Shown piece after piece: positions 1 to 7,872 of a DNA stretch of 32,866 nt. This stretch comes from Oscillospiraceae bacterium (GTDB lineage Bacteria > Bacillota > Clostridia > Oscillospirales > Oscillospiraceae). Each line of letters opens with the position of its first letter. The stretch's first letter is position 1. The notes beneath the pieces are model-generated. The model was given only the letters and a program-made list of their open reading frames with translations, was not told the origin of the DNA and searched no databases. The stretch covers positions 1 through 32,866 of the forward strand of contig CAJGCI010000005.1 in assembly GCA_904501855.1 (NCBI GenBank), in the 5' to 3' direction. Position numbers and translations under genes: made by a program.

Positions 1-1
1 G

Positions 2-3000
2 ACATTTGACAAAATCCTTGCCGCCAACCGCGGTGAGATCGCGATCCGTATTTTCCGCGCCAGCCACGATCTGGGCATCAATACGGTGGCGATGTATTCC
101 AATGAGGACATCAACTCGCTGTTCCGCATGAAGGCGGACGAGGCGTACCTCATCGGTAAGAACAAGAGCCCGCTGCAGGCATACCTGGATATCCCTGCCA
201 TCATTGACCTTGCCAAACGGCGCGGCGTCAGCGCCATTCATCCGGGTTACGGATTCCTGTCCGAGAACCCCGCATTTGCCAAGGCGTGCGAGGATGCCGG
301 CATCGCATTTATCGGACCTCCTTCCGAGGTCCTGGCGAAAATGGGCGACAAACTGGAAGCGAAAAAGATCGCCTGGGCCTGCGAGGTCCCCACGATCCCC
401 GGTACGAAGGAACCCATCAAGGATGCCGATGAAGCCGTGGAGATTGCAAAAGGGTTCGGTTTTCCGGTCATCCTGAAAGCAGCCGCCGGCGGCGGCGGAC
501 GCGGTATGCGCCGCTGCGACAGCGAAGAGGATGTGCGCATCCAGTTCAATCTCGTCAAGAGCGAAGCACAGAAGGCCTTCGGCAATGACGATATCTTCAT
601 GGAGAAGTTCCTGGTGGATCCGAAACACATCGAGATCCAGGTGCTGGGCGACAAATACGGCAATGTGGTACATCTGGGCGAGCGTGACTGCTCTCTGCAG
701 AGACGCTACCAGAAGGTCGTGGAATTCGCTCCGGCGTTCTCGGTTCCGGAGGAGACCCGTCAGGCACTGTACCGTGATGCGGTAAAGATCGCCAAGTATG
801 TGAACTATGTTTCCGCCGGCACACTGGAATTTCTGGTGGACCGCGACGGCAACCATTACTTCATCGAGATGAATCCCCGTATCCAGGTGGAACACACCGT
901 TACGGAAGTGGTCACCGGTGTGGATATCGTGCGTGCACAGATCCTCATTGCGGAAGGATATTCCCTGACCAATGAGCTCATCGGCATCCACGATCAGTCC
1001 GATGTCCATTTTCGCGGCTATGCCATCCAGTGCCGTGTCACGACGGAAGATCCGGCTAACAACTTTGCTCCCGATACCGGCAAGATCACTTCCTACCGCA
1101 CACCCGGCGGCTACGGGATCCGTGTGGACGGCGGATGCACCGGCGTTGGCTACAGCGTTTCGCCGTACTACGATTCGCTGCTGGTCAAGATCACGTCCTT
1201 CGACAATACCTTTGACGGTGTCGTGAACAAGGCGCGTCGCGCACTGGGCGAAGTCCATGTCCGCGGTGTCAAGACGAATATCCCCTTCGTGGAGAACATC
1301 CTGAAACACCCCACGTTCCGTGCCGGTCAGTGCTCCACGAAGTTTATCGATGAGACGCCGGAACTGTTCGATATCGTCGAGGCGAGAGACCGTGCCACCA
1401 GAATCCTGAAATACATCGCAAACATCCAGGTGGCCAATCCCTCCACCGAACGGGATCAGTTCGACAGTCCCCGTTTCCCGCCGGTCACCGGAAACCGGGG
1501 AGAGGGCCTGAAGCCCATCCTGGACAAACAGGGTCCCGAAGCTCTGTCCAAGTACGTCATGGATCAGAAGAAGCTTCTCATTACCGATACCACCATGCGC
1601 GATGCCCATCAGTCTCTGCTGAGCACCCGCATGCGTACGAGAGATATGCTGAAAGGTGCCGACGGCACCTCGGAGATCGAAGCGGACTGCTTCTCTCTGG
1701 AAATGTGGGGCGGCGCCACCTTCGATACGGCTTTCCGCTTCCTGTTTGAGGATCCCTGGGAGCGTCTGGAGATGCTCCGTTCCAAGATCCCCAACATCCC
1801 GTTTCAGATGCTGCTGCGCGGCGCCAATGCCGTGGGCTACATGAACTATCCGGATAACGTCATCCGCAAGTTCGTGGAGGAATCTGCCAAGGCCGGCATC
1901 GATGTCTTCCGGATCTTCGACTCCCTCAACTGGATCCCGGGAATGGAAGTGGCCATGGACGAAGTGCTCAAACAGGGCAAGTTCTGTGAAGCCTCCATCT
2001 GCTATACCGGCGAGATCCTGGATCCGAAGAACGACAAGTTCACACTGGAATACTATATCAAGATGGCCAAGGAACTGGAGCGCCGCGGCGCCCACATGAT
2101 CGCCATCAAGGATATGGCGGGCCTGCTGAAACCGTATTCCGCCAAGAAACTGGTCTACGAACTCAAGCAGGAGATCGGAGTTCCCATCCATCTGCACACC
2201 CACGATACCACCTCCAACCAGGTGGCTACTCTGCTCATGGCTTCGGAAGCCGGCGTGGATGTCGTGGACTGCGCCATCTCCTCCATGTCCCACCTGACCA
2301 GCCAACCGTCCCTCAATGCCGTGGTGGCTGCCCTGCAGGGTCAGGAGAGAGACACCGGCCTGGACCTGGACAAGCTGCAGTATCTGACCGATTACTGGGG
2401 AGATGTCCGTCTGAGATACAAGAATTTCGACACCGGCATCACCGCTCCCGTAACGGATATCTACAAATATGAGATCCCCGGCGGACAGTATACCAATCTC
2501 TATCCGCAGGTAGTGTCTCTGGGCCTGGGCGACCGCTTCCAGGATGTCAAGGAGATGTACAAGAGCGTCAATGAGATGCTGGGCGACATCGTCAAAGTCA
2601 CACCGTCTTCCAAGATGGTGGGAGACCTTGCCATCTTCATGGTACAGAACGACCTGACTCCGGAGAACATCCTTACCAAAGGTGCCCAGCTGAGCTACCC
2701 GGATTCCGTGGTGTCCTACATGAAGGGCATGATGGGGCAGCCTTCCTGGGGATTCCCGGAAGAGCTGCAGAAGATCGTGCTCAAGGGTGATGAACCCATT
2801 ACCTGCCGTCCCGGCGAACTGATGGAGCCGGTGGACTTCGAAAAGGCAAGGGAACAGGTATCCAAGTTCCAGCCGGATCCCACGGATCAGATGGTCATTT
2901 CCTGGGTGCTGTATCCGAAAGTCGTGGAAGACTACTGCAAGCACCGTCAGGAATACGGCTACATGATGCGTATGGGTTCCCACGTGTTCTTCAACGGCAT

Positions 3001-3412
3001 GGCCATGGGCGAGACCAGCAAGATCAATATCGCCGACGGCAAGACGCTGGTCATCCGCTATCTTGGCCTGGGATCCCAGAATCCCGACGGCACCCGCACC
3101 GTCCACTTTGAACTCAACGGCACCGCCCGCGAAGTGGAAGTGCCGGATCCCTTCGCCACTTCCACCGCGAAGCCGGTCACTCTGGCCGATCCGGAGGACA
3201 AGAGCCAGGTGGGCGCACCGATCCCGGGACTGGTCTCCAAGATCAATGTGAAGAAAGGCGACAAGGTCAAGGAGAATCAGGTGCTGGCAGTCGTGGAGGC
3301 CATGAAGATGGAGACTTCCATCGTGGCCCGTATGGACGGCGAAATCGAGAGCGTTCTGGCCTCTGCAGGCGACAATGTCAAGGCCGGCGAGCTGATCATC
3401 ACCATCAAATAA
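2..3412 (+). CDS. pyc: Pyruvate carboxylase (5' end cut by window)
   Basis: Biotin-dependent, cytoplasmic carboxylation of pyruvate to oxaloacetate using ATP and bicarbonate, an anaplerotic step. The frame is open from base 2 and already shows the biotin carboxylase N-terminal motif KILAANRGEIAIR before the first internal ATG at 86, so the true start lies just outside the window and only a few residues are missing. Domain order is complete: biotin carboxylase with the glycine-rich ATP loop AAAGGGGRGMR, the carboxyltransferase TIM barrel (MRDAHQSLLSTRMRTRD, LEMWGGATFD), the tetramerisation region, and a C-terminal biotinyl domain. The biotinylated Lys sits in VEAMKMETS (codon 3305-3307). About 1136 residues are visible, close to the usual length of about 1145 for single-chain enzymes. 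It is followed by its own hairpin and the aro promoter, so it is a separate unit. No defect seen. Confidence 0.96.
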   Translation, partial: TFDKILAANRGEIAIRIFRASHDLGINTVAMYSNEDINSLFRMKADEAYLIGKNKSPLQAYLDIPAIIDLAKRRGVSAIHPGYGFLSENPAFAKACEDAGIAFIGPPSEVLAKMGDKLEAKKIAWACEVPTIPGTKEPIKDADEAVEIAKGFGFPVILKAAAGGGGRGMRRCDSEEDVRIQFNLVKSEAQKAFGNDDIFMEKFLVDPKHIEIQVLGDKYGNVVHLGERDCSLQRRYQKVVEFAPAFSVPEETRQALYRDAVKIAKYVNYVSAGTLEFLVDRDGNHYFIEMNPRIQVEHTVTEVVTGVDIVRAQILIAEGYSLTNELIGIHDQSDVHFRGYAIQCRVTTEDPANNFAPDTGKITSYRTPGGYGIRVDGGCTGVGYSVSPYYDSLLVKITSFDNTFDGVVNKARRALGEVHVRGVKTNIPFVENILKHPTFRAGQCSTKFIDETPELFDIVEARDRATRILKYIANIQVANPSTERDQFDSPRFPPVTGNRGEGLKPILDKQGPEALSKYVMDQKKLLITDTTMRDAHQSLLSTRMRTRDMLKGADGTSEIEADCFSLEMWGGATFDTAFRFLFEDPWERLEMLRSKIPNIPFQMLLRGANAVGYMNYPDNVIRKFVEESAKAGIDVFRIFDSLNWIPGMEVAMDEVLKQGKFCEASICYTGEILDPKNDKFTLEYYIKMAKELERRGAHMIAIKDMAGLLKPYSAKKLVYELKQEIGVPIHLHTHDTTSNQVATLLMASEAGVDVVDCAISSMSHLTSQPSLNAVVAALQGQERDTGLDLDKLQYLTDYWGDVRLRYKNFDTGITAPVTDIYKYEIPGGQYTNLYPQVVSLGLGDRFQDVKEMYKSVNEMLGDIVKVTPSSKMVGDLAIFMVQNDLTPENILTKGAQLSYPDSVVSYMKGMMGQPSWGFPEELQKIVLKGDEPITCRPGELMEPVDFEKAREQVSKFQPDPTDQMVISWVLYPKVVEDYCKHRQEYGYMMRMGSHVFFNGMAMGETSKINIADGKTLVIRYLGLGSQNPDGTRTVHFELNGTAREVEVPDPFATSTAKPVTLADPEDKSQVGAPIPGLVSKINVKKGDKVKENQVLAVVEAMKMETSIVARMDGEIESVLASAGDNVKAGELIITIK

Positions 3413-3431
3413 TCACCTTCGGGTACTGTGT

Positions 3432-3459
3432 GAAAGGCGGATCTTCGGATCCGTCTTTC
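3432..3459 (+). terminator. Hairpin after pyc
   Basis: A 12-bp stem (GAAAGGCGGATC pairing with GATCCGTCTTTC, one G-U pair) is closed by the very stable C(UUCG)G tetraloop, 20 bases after the pyc stop. There is no clear U-tract after it, so it may be an inefficient terminator or a 3'-end stabilising hairpin. Confidence 0.5.
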
Positions 3460-3485
3460 ATGCTGCCGGAGGCCCGGAAAAACCC

Positions 3486-3514
3486 TTGACAGTGCCATAT
3501 GCTTGTTTTATACT
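3486..3514 (+). promoter_or_regulatory. Sigma-A promoter of the aromatic operon
   Basis: A consensus -35 TTGACA (3486-3491), a 17-base spacer and a -10 TATACT (3509-3514). Transcription would start near 3521, giving a leader of about 185 bases before aroF. That leader contains the short leader peptide and the terminator described below. Confidence 0.85.
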
Positions 3515-3548
3515 TTAAAGAGCTAAATTTTACGGACAGGAAAAAGCA

Positions 3549-3614
3549 ATGAACACGAAGATTTCTGCATTTGAATATTCCTATTCCGGCTATTACTTTG
3601 TTATAATGAGGTAA
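3549..3614 (+). CDS. Tyr/Phe-rich leader peptide of the aro operon (21 aa)
   Basis: A short ORF, ATG at 3549 to TAA at 3612, preceded by a weak Shine-Dalgarno (AGGA near 3538). It encodes 21 residues, six of them aromatic: Phe at codons 3570 and 3597, Tyr at 3576, 3582, 3591 and 3594, all within ten consecutive codons (F-E-Y-S-Y-S-G-Y-Y-F). It lies between a consensus promoter and an intrinsic terminator, upstream of a DAHP synthase/prephenate dehydrogenase operon. This is the arrangement of ribosome-mediated attenuation leaders such as pheL and trpL of enterobacteria. That translation through the Tyr/Phe codons senses charged tRNA-Tyr/Phe is inferred. The peptide itself probably has no other function. 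Confidence 0.75.
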   Translation: MNTKISAFEYSYSGYYFVIMR

Positions 3615-3659
3615 TAGGGATTTCGCATGTGCAGAACGTCTTGATGAGAGCATCCGTGC
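3563..3659 (+). promoter_or_regulatory. Putative attenuator region (alternative RNA pairings)
   Basis: Segment 1, UUCUGCA at 3563-3569 inside the leader ORF just before the first Tyr codons, is perfectly complementary to segment 2, UGCAGAA at 3630-3636. A ribosome stalled on the first Tyr codons would cover segment 1 and free segment 2. Segment 2 and the following bases can weakly pair towards the 5' arm of the terminator: ACG 3636-3638 with CGU 3655-3657, stacked on GAUG/CAUC 3643-3654, or GCAUG 3625-3629 with CGUGC 3655-3659. The 1:2 pairing is clear. The antiterminator is short and uncertain without folding. Confidence 0.5.
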
Positions 3660-3691
3660 AGTGAGATCCACTGCACGTTTCTTTTTATATT
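3655..3691 (+). terminator. Intrinsic terminator inside the aro leader
   Basis: A perfect 9-bp stem (CGTGCAGTG 3655-3663 with CACTGCACG 3669-3677), 5-base loop AGATC, followed directly by TTTCTTTTTAT. It lies after the leader ORF and ends only about 15 bases before the aroF start, so it can only work as a conditional terminator for the operon. Confidence 0.85.
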
Positions 3692-3705
3692 CGGAGGAAA
3701 ACAAA

Positions 3706-4710
3706 ATGGTCGTCGTACTGAAGAAAAGAACAACCGAAGAGCAGATCGCCAATCTTGTCGGATGGCTGAAGGCACAGGGGCTGGATGCGGATATCTCATC
3801 CGGCGAGAACACCACCATCGTGGGCCTTGTGGGAGATGTCAGCCGTGTGGATACGGAACTGCTGGAGGCACTGGAGATCGTGGAGAGCGTCAAACGCGTG
3901 TCGGAGCCCTTTAAGGCGGCCAACCGCAAGTTCCACCCGGAAGATACGGTGGTGGAACTGTCCGACGGGACCAGGATCGGCGGGGGACACTTTGCCGTGT
4001 TTGCCGGACCCAGTGCCGTGGAATCGGAAGAACAGATCCTTCAGGTTGCGGAAGCGGCTCGCGCCAACGGAGCCCGTGTCCTCATGGGCGGTGCGTTCAA
4101 ATCCCGCACGTCGCCCTACTCCTTCCAGGGCCTGGGGAAAGAGGGCCTGGATCTTCTGCTGAAGGCAAAGAAGGCCACCGGCCTGCCCGTCATGACGGAA
4201 CTGGTGGATGCTGCCGATCTGGACCTGTATGAGGATGTGGATATCCTTCAGGTAGGCTCCCGGAACATGCAGAACTTCTCCATGCTGCGGGAACTGGGAC
4301 ACTCCGGAAAACCGGTGCTCCTGAAACGGGGGCTGGCCAATACGGTGGAGGAGTGGCTCATGAGTGCGGAATACATCCTTTCGGAAGGAAACCGGAACGT
4401 GATCCTGTGTGAGCGGGGCATCCGTTCCATCTCGGAATCCACCCGGAACTCCATGGACCTGTCCGTTGTTCCGGTGGTGCATAAACTCAGCCATCTTCCT
4501 GTCGTCTCCGATCCCTGTCATGCCATAGGCAATGCGGAATTCGTTCCCGCCATGGCCTGCGCGGCGACGGCAGCCGGCACCGACGGACTGCTTCTGGAGG
4601 TCCATCCGGATCCCACGAAGGCACTGTGCGACGGCGTTCAGTCCATTGCAGTGGACCATCTCAGTCCGCTGTGTGAAAAGATCCGAAAGATCCGGGAGGC
4701 GTTGAAATGA
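3706..4710 (+). CDS. aroF: 3-deoxy-D-arabino-heptulosonate 7-phosphate (DAHP) synthase
   Basis: First shikimate step: condenses phosphoenolpyruvate and erythrose 4-phosphate. 334 residues. Residues 1-70 look like the ferredoxin-like regulatory domain of Thermotoga-type DAHP synthases, which in that family mediates Tyr/Phe feedback. The barrel follows with GGAFKSRTSPYSFQG (128-142), LQVGSRNMQN (181-190), KPVLLKRG, CERGIR and LLLEVHPDP. ATG 3706 is chosen because GGAGG sits 8 bases upstream. The in-frame GTG at 3661 lies inside the terminator hairpin and is rejected. Odd: the motif normally GPC(A/S)VES reads GPSAVES (Ser103 for the family's metal-ligand Cys), while the normal DPSHA reads DPCHA (Cys271 beside metal-ligand His272). 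The other expected ligands, Glu298 and Asp309, are present. It overlaps tyrA by 4 bases. Confidence 0.95.
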   Translation: MVVVLKKRTTEEQIANLVGWLKAQGLDADISSGENTTIVGLVGDVSRVDTELLEALEIVESVKRVSEPFKAANRKFHPEDTVVELSDGTRIGGGHFAVFAGPSAVESEEQILQVAEAARANGARVLMGGAFKSRTSPYSFQGLGKEGLDLLLKAKKATGLPVMTELVDAADLDLYEDVDILQVGSRNMQNFSMLRELGHSGKPVLLKRGLANTVEEWLMSAEYILSEGNRNVILCERGIRSISESTRNSMDLSVVPVVHKLSHLPVVSDPCHAIGNAEFVPAMACAATAAGTDGLLLEVHPDPTKALCDGVQSIAVDHLSPLCEKIRKIREALK

Positions 4711-5546
4711 TTGTTGGTGTAGCGGGCATCGGACTGATCGGCGGATCCTTTGCCCGGGATTACAAAAGTGCGGGACATACGGTGTATGTGTATGACCGGA
4801 CTCCTGCCGTTTCCCAGTATGCCATGCTGGCAGGCGTGGCCGACGGACTGCTGGATGAGAACACCATTCCCCAGTGTGATCTGATCCTTATTGCGCTGTT
4901 TCCGCAGGACACCATCGATTATCTGAGAAAATACGGACCGGTCTTCAATAAGAACGGGGTCGTGATGGACTGCGGTGGCACCAAGATGGAGATCTGCAAG
5001 GCGGGATTTGAAGTCGCCGAGGAATACGGATTCACCTATGTGGGTGGCCATCCCATGGCCGGTACCCAGTATTCCGGATTCAAAAACAGTTTTGCCGGAA
5101 TGTTTGACGGTCAGCCCATGGTCATCGTGCCGCCTCATTTCGACGACATCAATTTTCTGCAGAGCATCAAGGACCTGCTGGCACCCTGTCATTTCGGACG
5201 GATCACCTTCGCCACGGCGGAGGATCACGACCGGATGATCGCCTACACGTCCCAGATGGCCCATGTGGTATCCTGCTGCTATATCAAAAGCCCCAGCGCC
5301 GAGAAACATACGGGACTGTCCGCGGGAAGCTATAAGGATATGACCCGCGTGGCACGTCTCAATCCCGTCATGTGGACGCAGCTGTTTCTGGAAAACAAAG
5401 ATAATCTCGTGGCGGAACTGGATCATTTCATCCAGTCCGTGACGGATATCCGCAATGCCATCAGCGAAGAAGACGCCGACCGTCTTCAGGAACTGCTGGA
5501 AGAGGGAAGGAAAATGAAAGTAAAGGTGGACGGAGCTCATGACTGA
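4707..5546 (+). CDS. tyrA: Prephenate dehydrogenase
   Basis: Oxidative decarboxylation of prephenate to 4-hydroxyphenylpyruvate, the committed tyrosine step. 279 residues. The N-terminal Rossmann fold has the motif G7-I-G9-L-I-G12, and Asp30 at the end of the second strand favours NAD+ over NADP+ by family precedent. The prephenate motif GGHPMAGTQYSGF (113-125) carries the expected catalytic His115. The C-terminal helical dimerisation domain is present, and no ACT domain follows, so direct Tyr feedback through ACT is not expected. That fits control at DAHP synthase and at the leader. ATG overlaps the aroF stop (ATGA), implying translational coupling. Its 3' end overlaps aroB by 8 bases. Confidence 0.93.
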   Translation: MIVGVAGIGLIGGSFARDYKSAGHTVYVYDRTPAVSQYAMLAGVADGLLDENTIPQCDLILIALFPQDTIDYLRKYGPVFNKNGVVMDCGGTKMEICKAGFEVAEEYGFTYVGGHPMAGTQYSGFKNSFAGMFDGQPMVIVPPHFDDINFLQSIKDLLAPCHFGRITFATAEDHDRMIAYTSQMAHVVSCCYIKSPSAEKHTGLSAGSYKDMTRVARLNPVMWTQLFLENKDNLVAELDHFIQSVTDIRNAISEEDADRLQELLEEGRKMKVKVDGAHD

Positions 5547-6585
5547 AGTACGTGTGAAGGCATCAAACAGCTATCCCATCCTGATCGACGGAGACCTTCT
5601 GAAGGTGTCCGGCAACCTGATCCGCAAGGAAGCGGGCGGAGAGAGCGCCTGCATCGTCTGCGGAGATGAGGTGGCAAAGCTCTATGCCACGAAGGTGGGA
5701 GAGAGCCTGAAGAGCGCCGGCTATGATACCCATCTGTTCGTCTATCCTCACGGAGAGCGTTCCAAGACTCCGGAGATGTATGTCCGTCTTCTCAACTACA
5801 TGGCGGAAAACGGCATCACCAGATCCGACATCCTCGTCGCTTTGGGCGGCGGGGTGACCGGAGATCTGGCCGGTTTCGCCGCTGCGACCTATATGAGAGG
5901 GATCCGTTATGTCCAGATCCCCACCACGCTCCTCGCCATGGTGGACTCCTCGGTGGGAGGAAAGACCGCAGTGGATCTTCCCAGCGGGAAGAACCTCGCC
6001 GGTGCCTTCTGGCAGCCGGAGATGGTGCTGTGTGATCACTCCACGCTGGAGACTCTGCCGAGAGAGGTCTTTATCGACGGATGTGCGGAAGTGGTAAAAT
6101 ACGGGATCCTGAAAGATCCCGAGATCCTGTCTCTGGTCCTGGAACCGGAGCGGAACATCGAGCGTATCATCGAGAAATGCGTTACCATCAAACGGGATAT
6201 CGTGCAGGAAGATGAGCGGGACAACGGAAAGAGAGCGCTTCTGAACCTCGGTCATACCGCCGCGCATTCCATTGAGAAGCTGTCCCAGTATTCCGTGCCC
6301 CACGGAAAGGCCGTGGCCATCGGACTTGCCATCATTGCCCGTGCGGCAGAGGCAAACGGAGACTGCGACAAGGACACGGCGGACTTTATCATCAAGATCC
6401 TCTCAAAACTGTCTCTTCCCACGACTTCCATGTACCGGCCGGCGGAGATCGCGGATGCCATTGCCCATGACAAGAAACGGTCCGGGGATTCCATCAGCCT
6501 GATCATTCCCCGTGCGCTGGGGGACTGTGAGATCCGCAGGCTTTCTCTGAAGGAAGCCAGAGAATATCTGATCCGAGGGGTCTGA
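5539..6585 (+). CDS. aroB: 3-dehydroquinate synthase
   Basis: Second shikimate step: NAD+-dependent cyclisation of DAHP to 3-dehydroquinate. 348 residues, the usual length. Visible motifs are the glycine-rich LGGGVTGDLAGFAA, the strongly conserved stretch IPTTLLAMVDSSVGGKTAVD, the GCAEVVKYG motif with a zinc-ligand Glu, and the zinc-ligand histidines in NLGHTAAHSIE and PHGKAVAIG. The family often has NFGHTFGHAIE at the first His motif, so there is minor divergence. Start ATG lies inside the end of tyrA (8-base overlap), with GGACGGAGC upstream as ribosome-binding site. Part of the continuous aro operon. Confidence 0.96.
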   Translation: MTEVRVKASNSYPILIDGDLLKVSGNLIRKEAGGESACIVCGDEVAKLYATKVGESLKSAGYDTHLFVYPHGERSKTPEMYVRLLNYMAENGITRSDILVALGGGVTGDLAGFAAATYMRGIRYVQIPTTLLAMVDSSVGGKTAVDLPSGKNLAGAFWQPEMVLCDHSTLETLPREVFIDGCAEVVKYGILKDPEILSLVLEPERNIERIIEKCVTIKRDIVQEDERDNGKRALLNLGHTAAHSIEKLSQYSVPHGKAVAIGLAIIARAAEANGDCDKDTADFIIKILSKLSLPTTSMYRPAEIADAIAHDKKRSGDSISLIIPRALGDCEIRRLSLKEAREYLIRGV

Positions 6586-6612
6586 ATCCCGGAGGGGAAG
6601 GATTGAACTGAG

Positions 6613-7872
6613 ATGACTGTAACAGTAAACACGGAAGCATTATCGGGCACGGTTCCTGCGATCCCGTCGAAATCCTATGCCCATCGGATGCTCATCTGTG
6701 CTGCTTTTTCTGAAAAACCGTGCCGGATCTTCTGCACCTCCGGGTCGGAAGACATCCTGGCAACCATACGCTGTCTCAATGCCATGGGTGCGGCTATCAC
6801 CTATAAAAAGGGTGTGATTCAGGTAACTCCTGTTGACCGGACGGCTCTGCCTTCCTTTGCATCCATGGACTGCGGCGAATCCGGAAGCACGCTTCGTTTT
6901 CTGCTGCCGGTGGCCTGCGCACTGGGGATCGAGGGAGAATTCGTGATGCACGGAAGACTCAGCCAGCGGCCCCTGTCGCCACTGTACGAGGAACTGCTCC
7001 GTCACGGTGCCAGCCCGGCACCGCAGGGAACACAGCCCTTCACGGTTTCCGGGAGCCTGACCGATCCGCACTTTGTCATTGCGGCCAACGTCTCCTCCCA
7101 GTTCATCAGCGGACTGCTCTTTGCCCTTCCTCTCATGGGGGGCGGGACCATCCGCATGACCGGGGAGATCCAGTCCGGCAGTTATCTGGACATTACCGTG
7201 GAGTGTATGCGTCTGGCAGGGATCGATGTGACTCTGCATGAGGACACCTACTATGTTCAGGGGACCTATCATATGCCGCCGGAGAGCACCGTTCAGGGCG
7301 ACTGGTCCAATGCGGCCTTCTGGCTGTGCGCCGGTGCCATCGGGACCCGGCCCGTTACCGTGACGGGACTACGACTGGATTCCGCGCAGGGAGACCGGAA
7401 GATCCTGGATGTTCTGGAGCGCTTCGGTGCCGATGTAAGGAAATCCGGGGATTCCGTGACCGTCTCTCCGGCGAAACTGTCCGGTATCGTGCTGGACGCA
7501 ACGGATATCCCGGATCTCGTGCCCGTGATCACGGCGGTCGCCTGCAGGGCGGAAGGAGAGACACGGATCGAACATGCGGAACGTCTCCGCATCAAGGAAT
7601 CGGACCGGATCCAGTCGGTGTGCGCGCTGCTGGAAGCCTTTGGAGCAGACTATACGGAACTGCCGGACGGAATGACCATCCGCGGGGGAACCCCGCTTCA
7701 CGGAGCGGTCGTGAGTTCCTGCAACGATCACCGGATTGCCATGACGGCGGCGGTGATGACGCTTCTGACGGATTCCGCCGTCACCATCGAACAGGCGGAG
7801 AGCGTCAACAAATCCTATCCGTCCTTTTATGAAGATTACAGAATACTGGGCGGAGAAGAGGAGGAATCATAA
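6613..7872 (+). CDS. aroA: 5-enolpyruvylshikimate-3-phosphate synthase
   Basis: Sixth shikimate step: transfers the enolpyruvyl group of PEP to shikimate 3-phosphate. 419 residues. Substrate-binding motifs in order: SKSYAHR (Lys20, Ser21, Arg25), DCGESGSTLRF, GRLSQRP, VSSQFISGLLFALP, KESDRI and DHRIAM, all intact. An in-frame TGA at 6604 fixes the start at ATG 6613 or later. GGAGGGGAAGG lies about 15 bases upstream, a rather long spacing. Lies 27 bases after aroB. Its TAA is followed at once by the GTG of aroC. GESGSTLR replaces the commoner GNAGTAMR/GNSGTT motif, as in some Firmicutes. I draw no conclusion on inhibitor sensitivity. Confidence 0.96.
   Translation: MTVTVNTEALSGTVPAIPSKSYAHRMLICAAFSEKPCRIFCTSGSEDILATIRCLNAMGAAITYKKGVIQVTPVDRTALPSFASMDCGESGSTLRFLLPVACALGIEGEFVMHGRLSQRPLSPLYEELLRHGASPAPQGTQPFTVSGSLTDPHFVIAANVSSQFISGLLFALPLMGGGTIRMTGEIQSGSYLDITVECMRLAGIDVTLHEDTYYVQGTYHMPPESTVQGDWSNAAFWLCAGAIGTRPVTVTGLRLDSAQGDRKILDVLERFGADVRKSGDSVTVSPAKLSGIVLDATDIPDLVPVITAVACRAEGETRIEHAERLRIKESDRIQSVCALLEAFGADYTELPDGMTIRGGTPLHGAVVSSCNDHRIAMTAAVMTLLTDSAVTIEQAESVNKSYPSFYEDYRILGGEEEES

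Noticed and set aside
3661..3705. GTG 3661 as start of aroF
   Set aside because: It lies in the terminator stem, lacks a ribosome-binding site and would add residues not found in DAHP synthases. ATG 3706 has GGAGG at the right distance.
3521..3705. T-box riboswitch in the aro leader
   Set aside because: I see no T-box core sequence (AGGGUGGNACCGCG) and no specifier stem. A Tyr/Phe-rich ORF explains the leader better.
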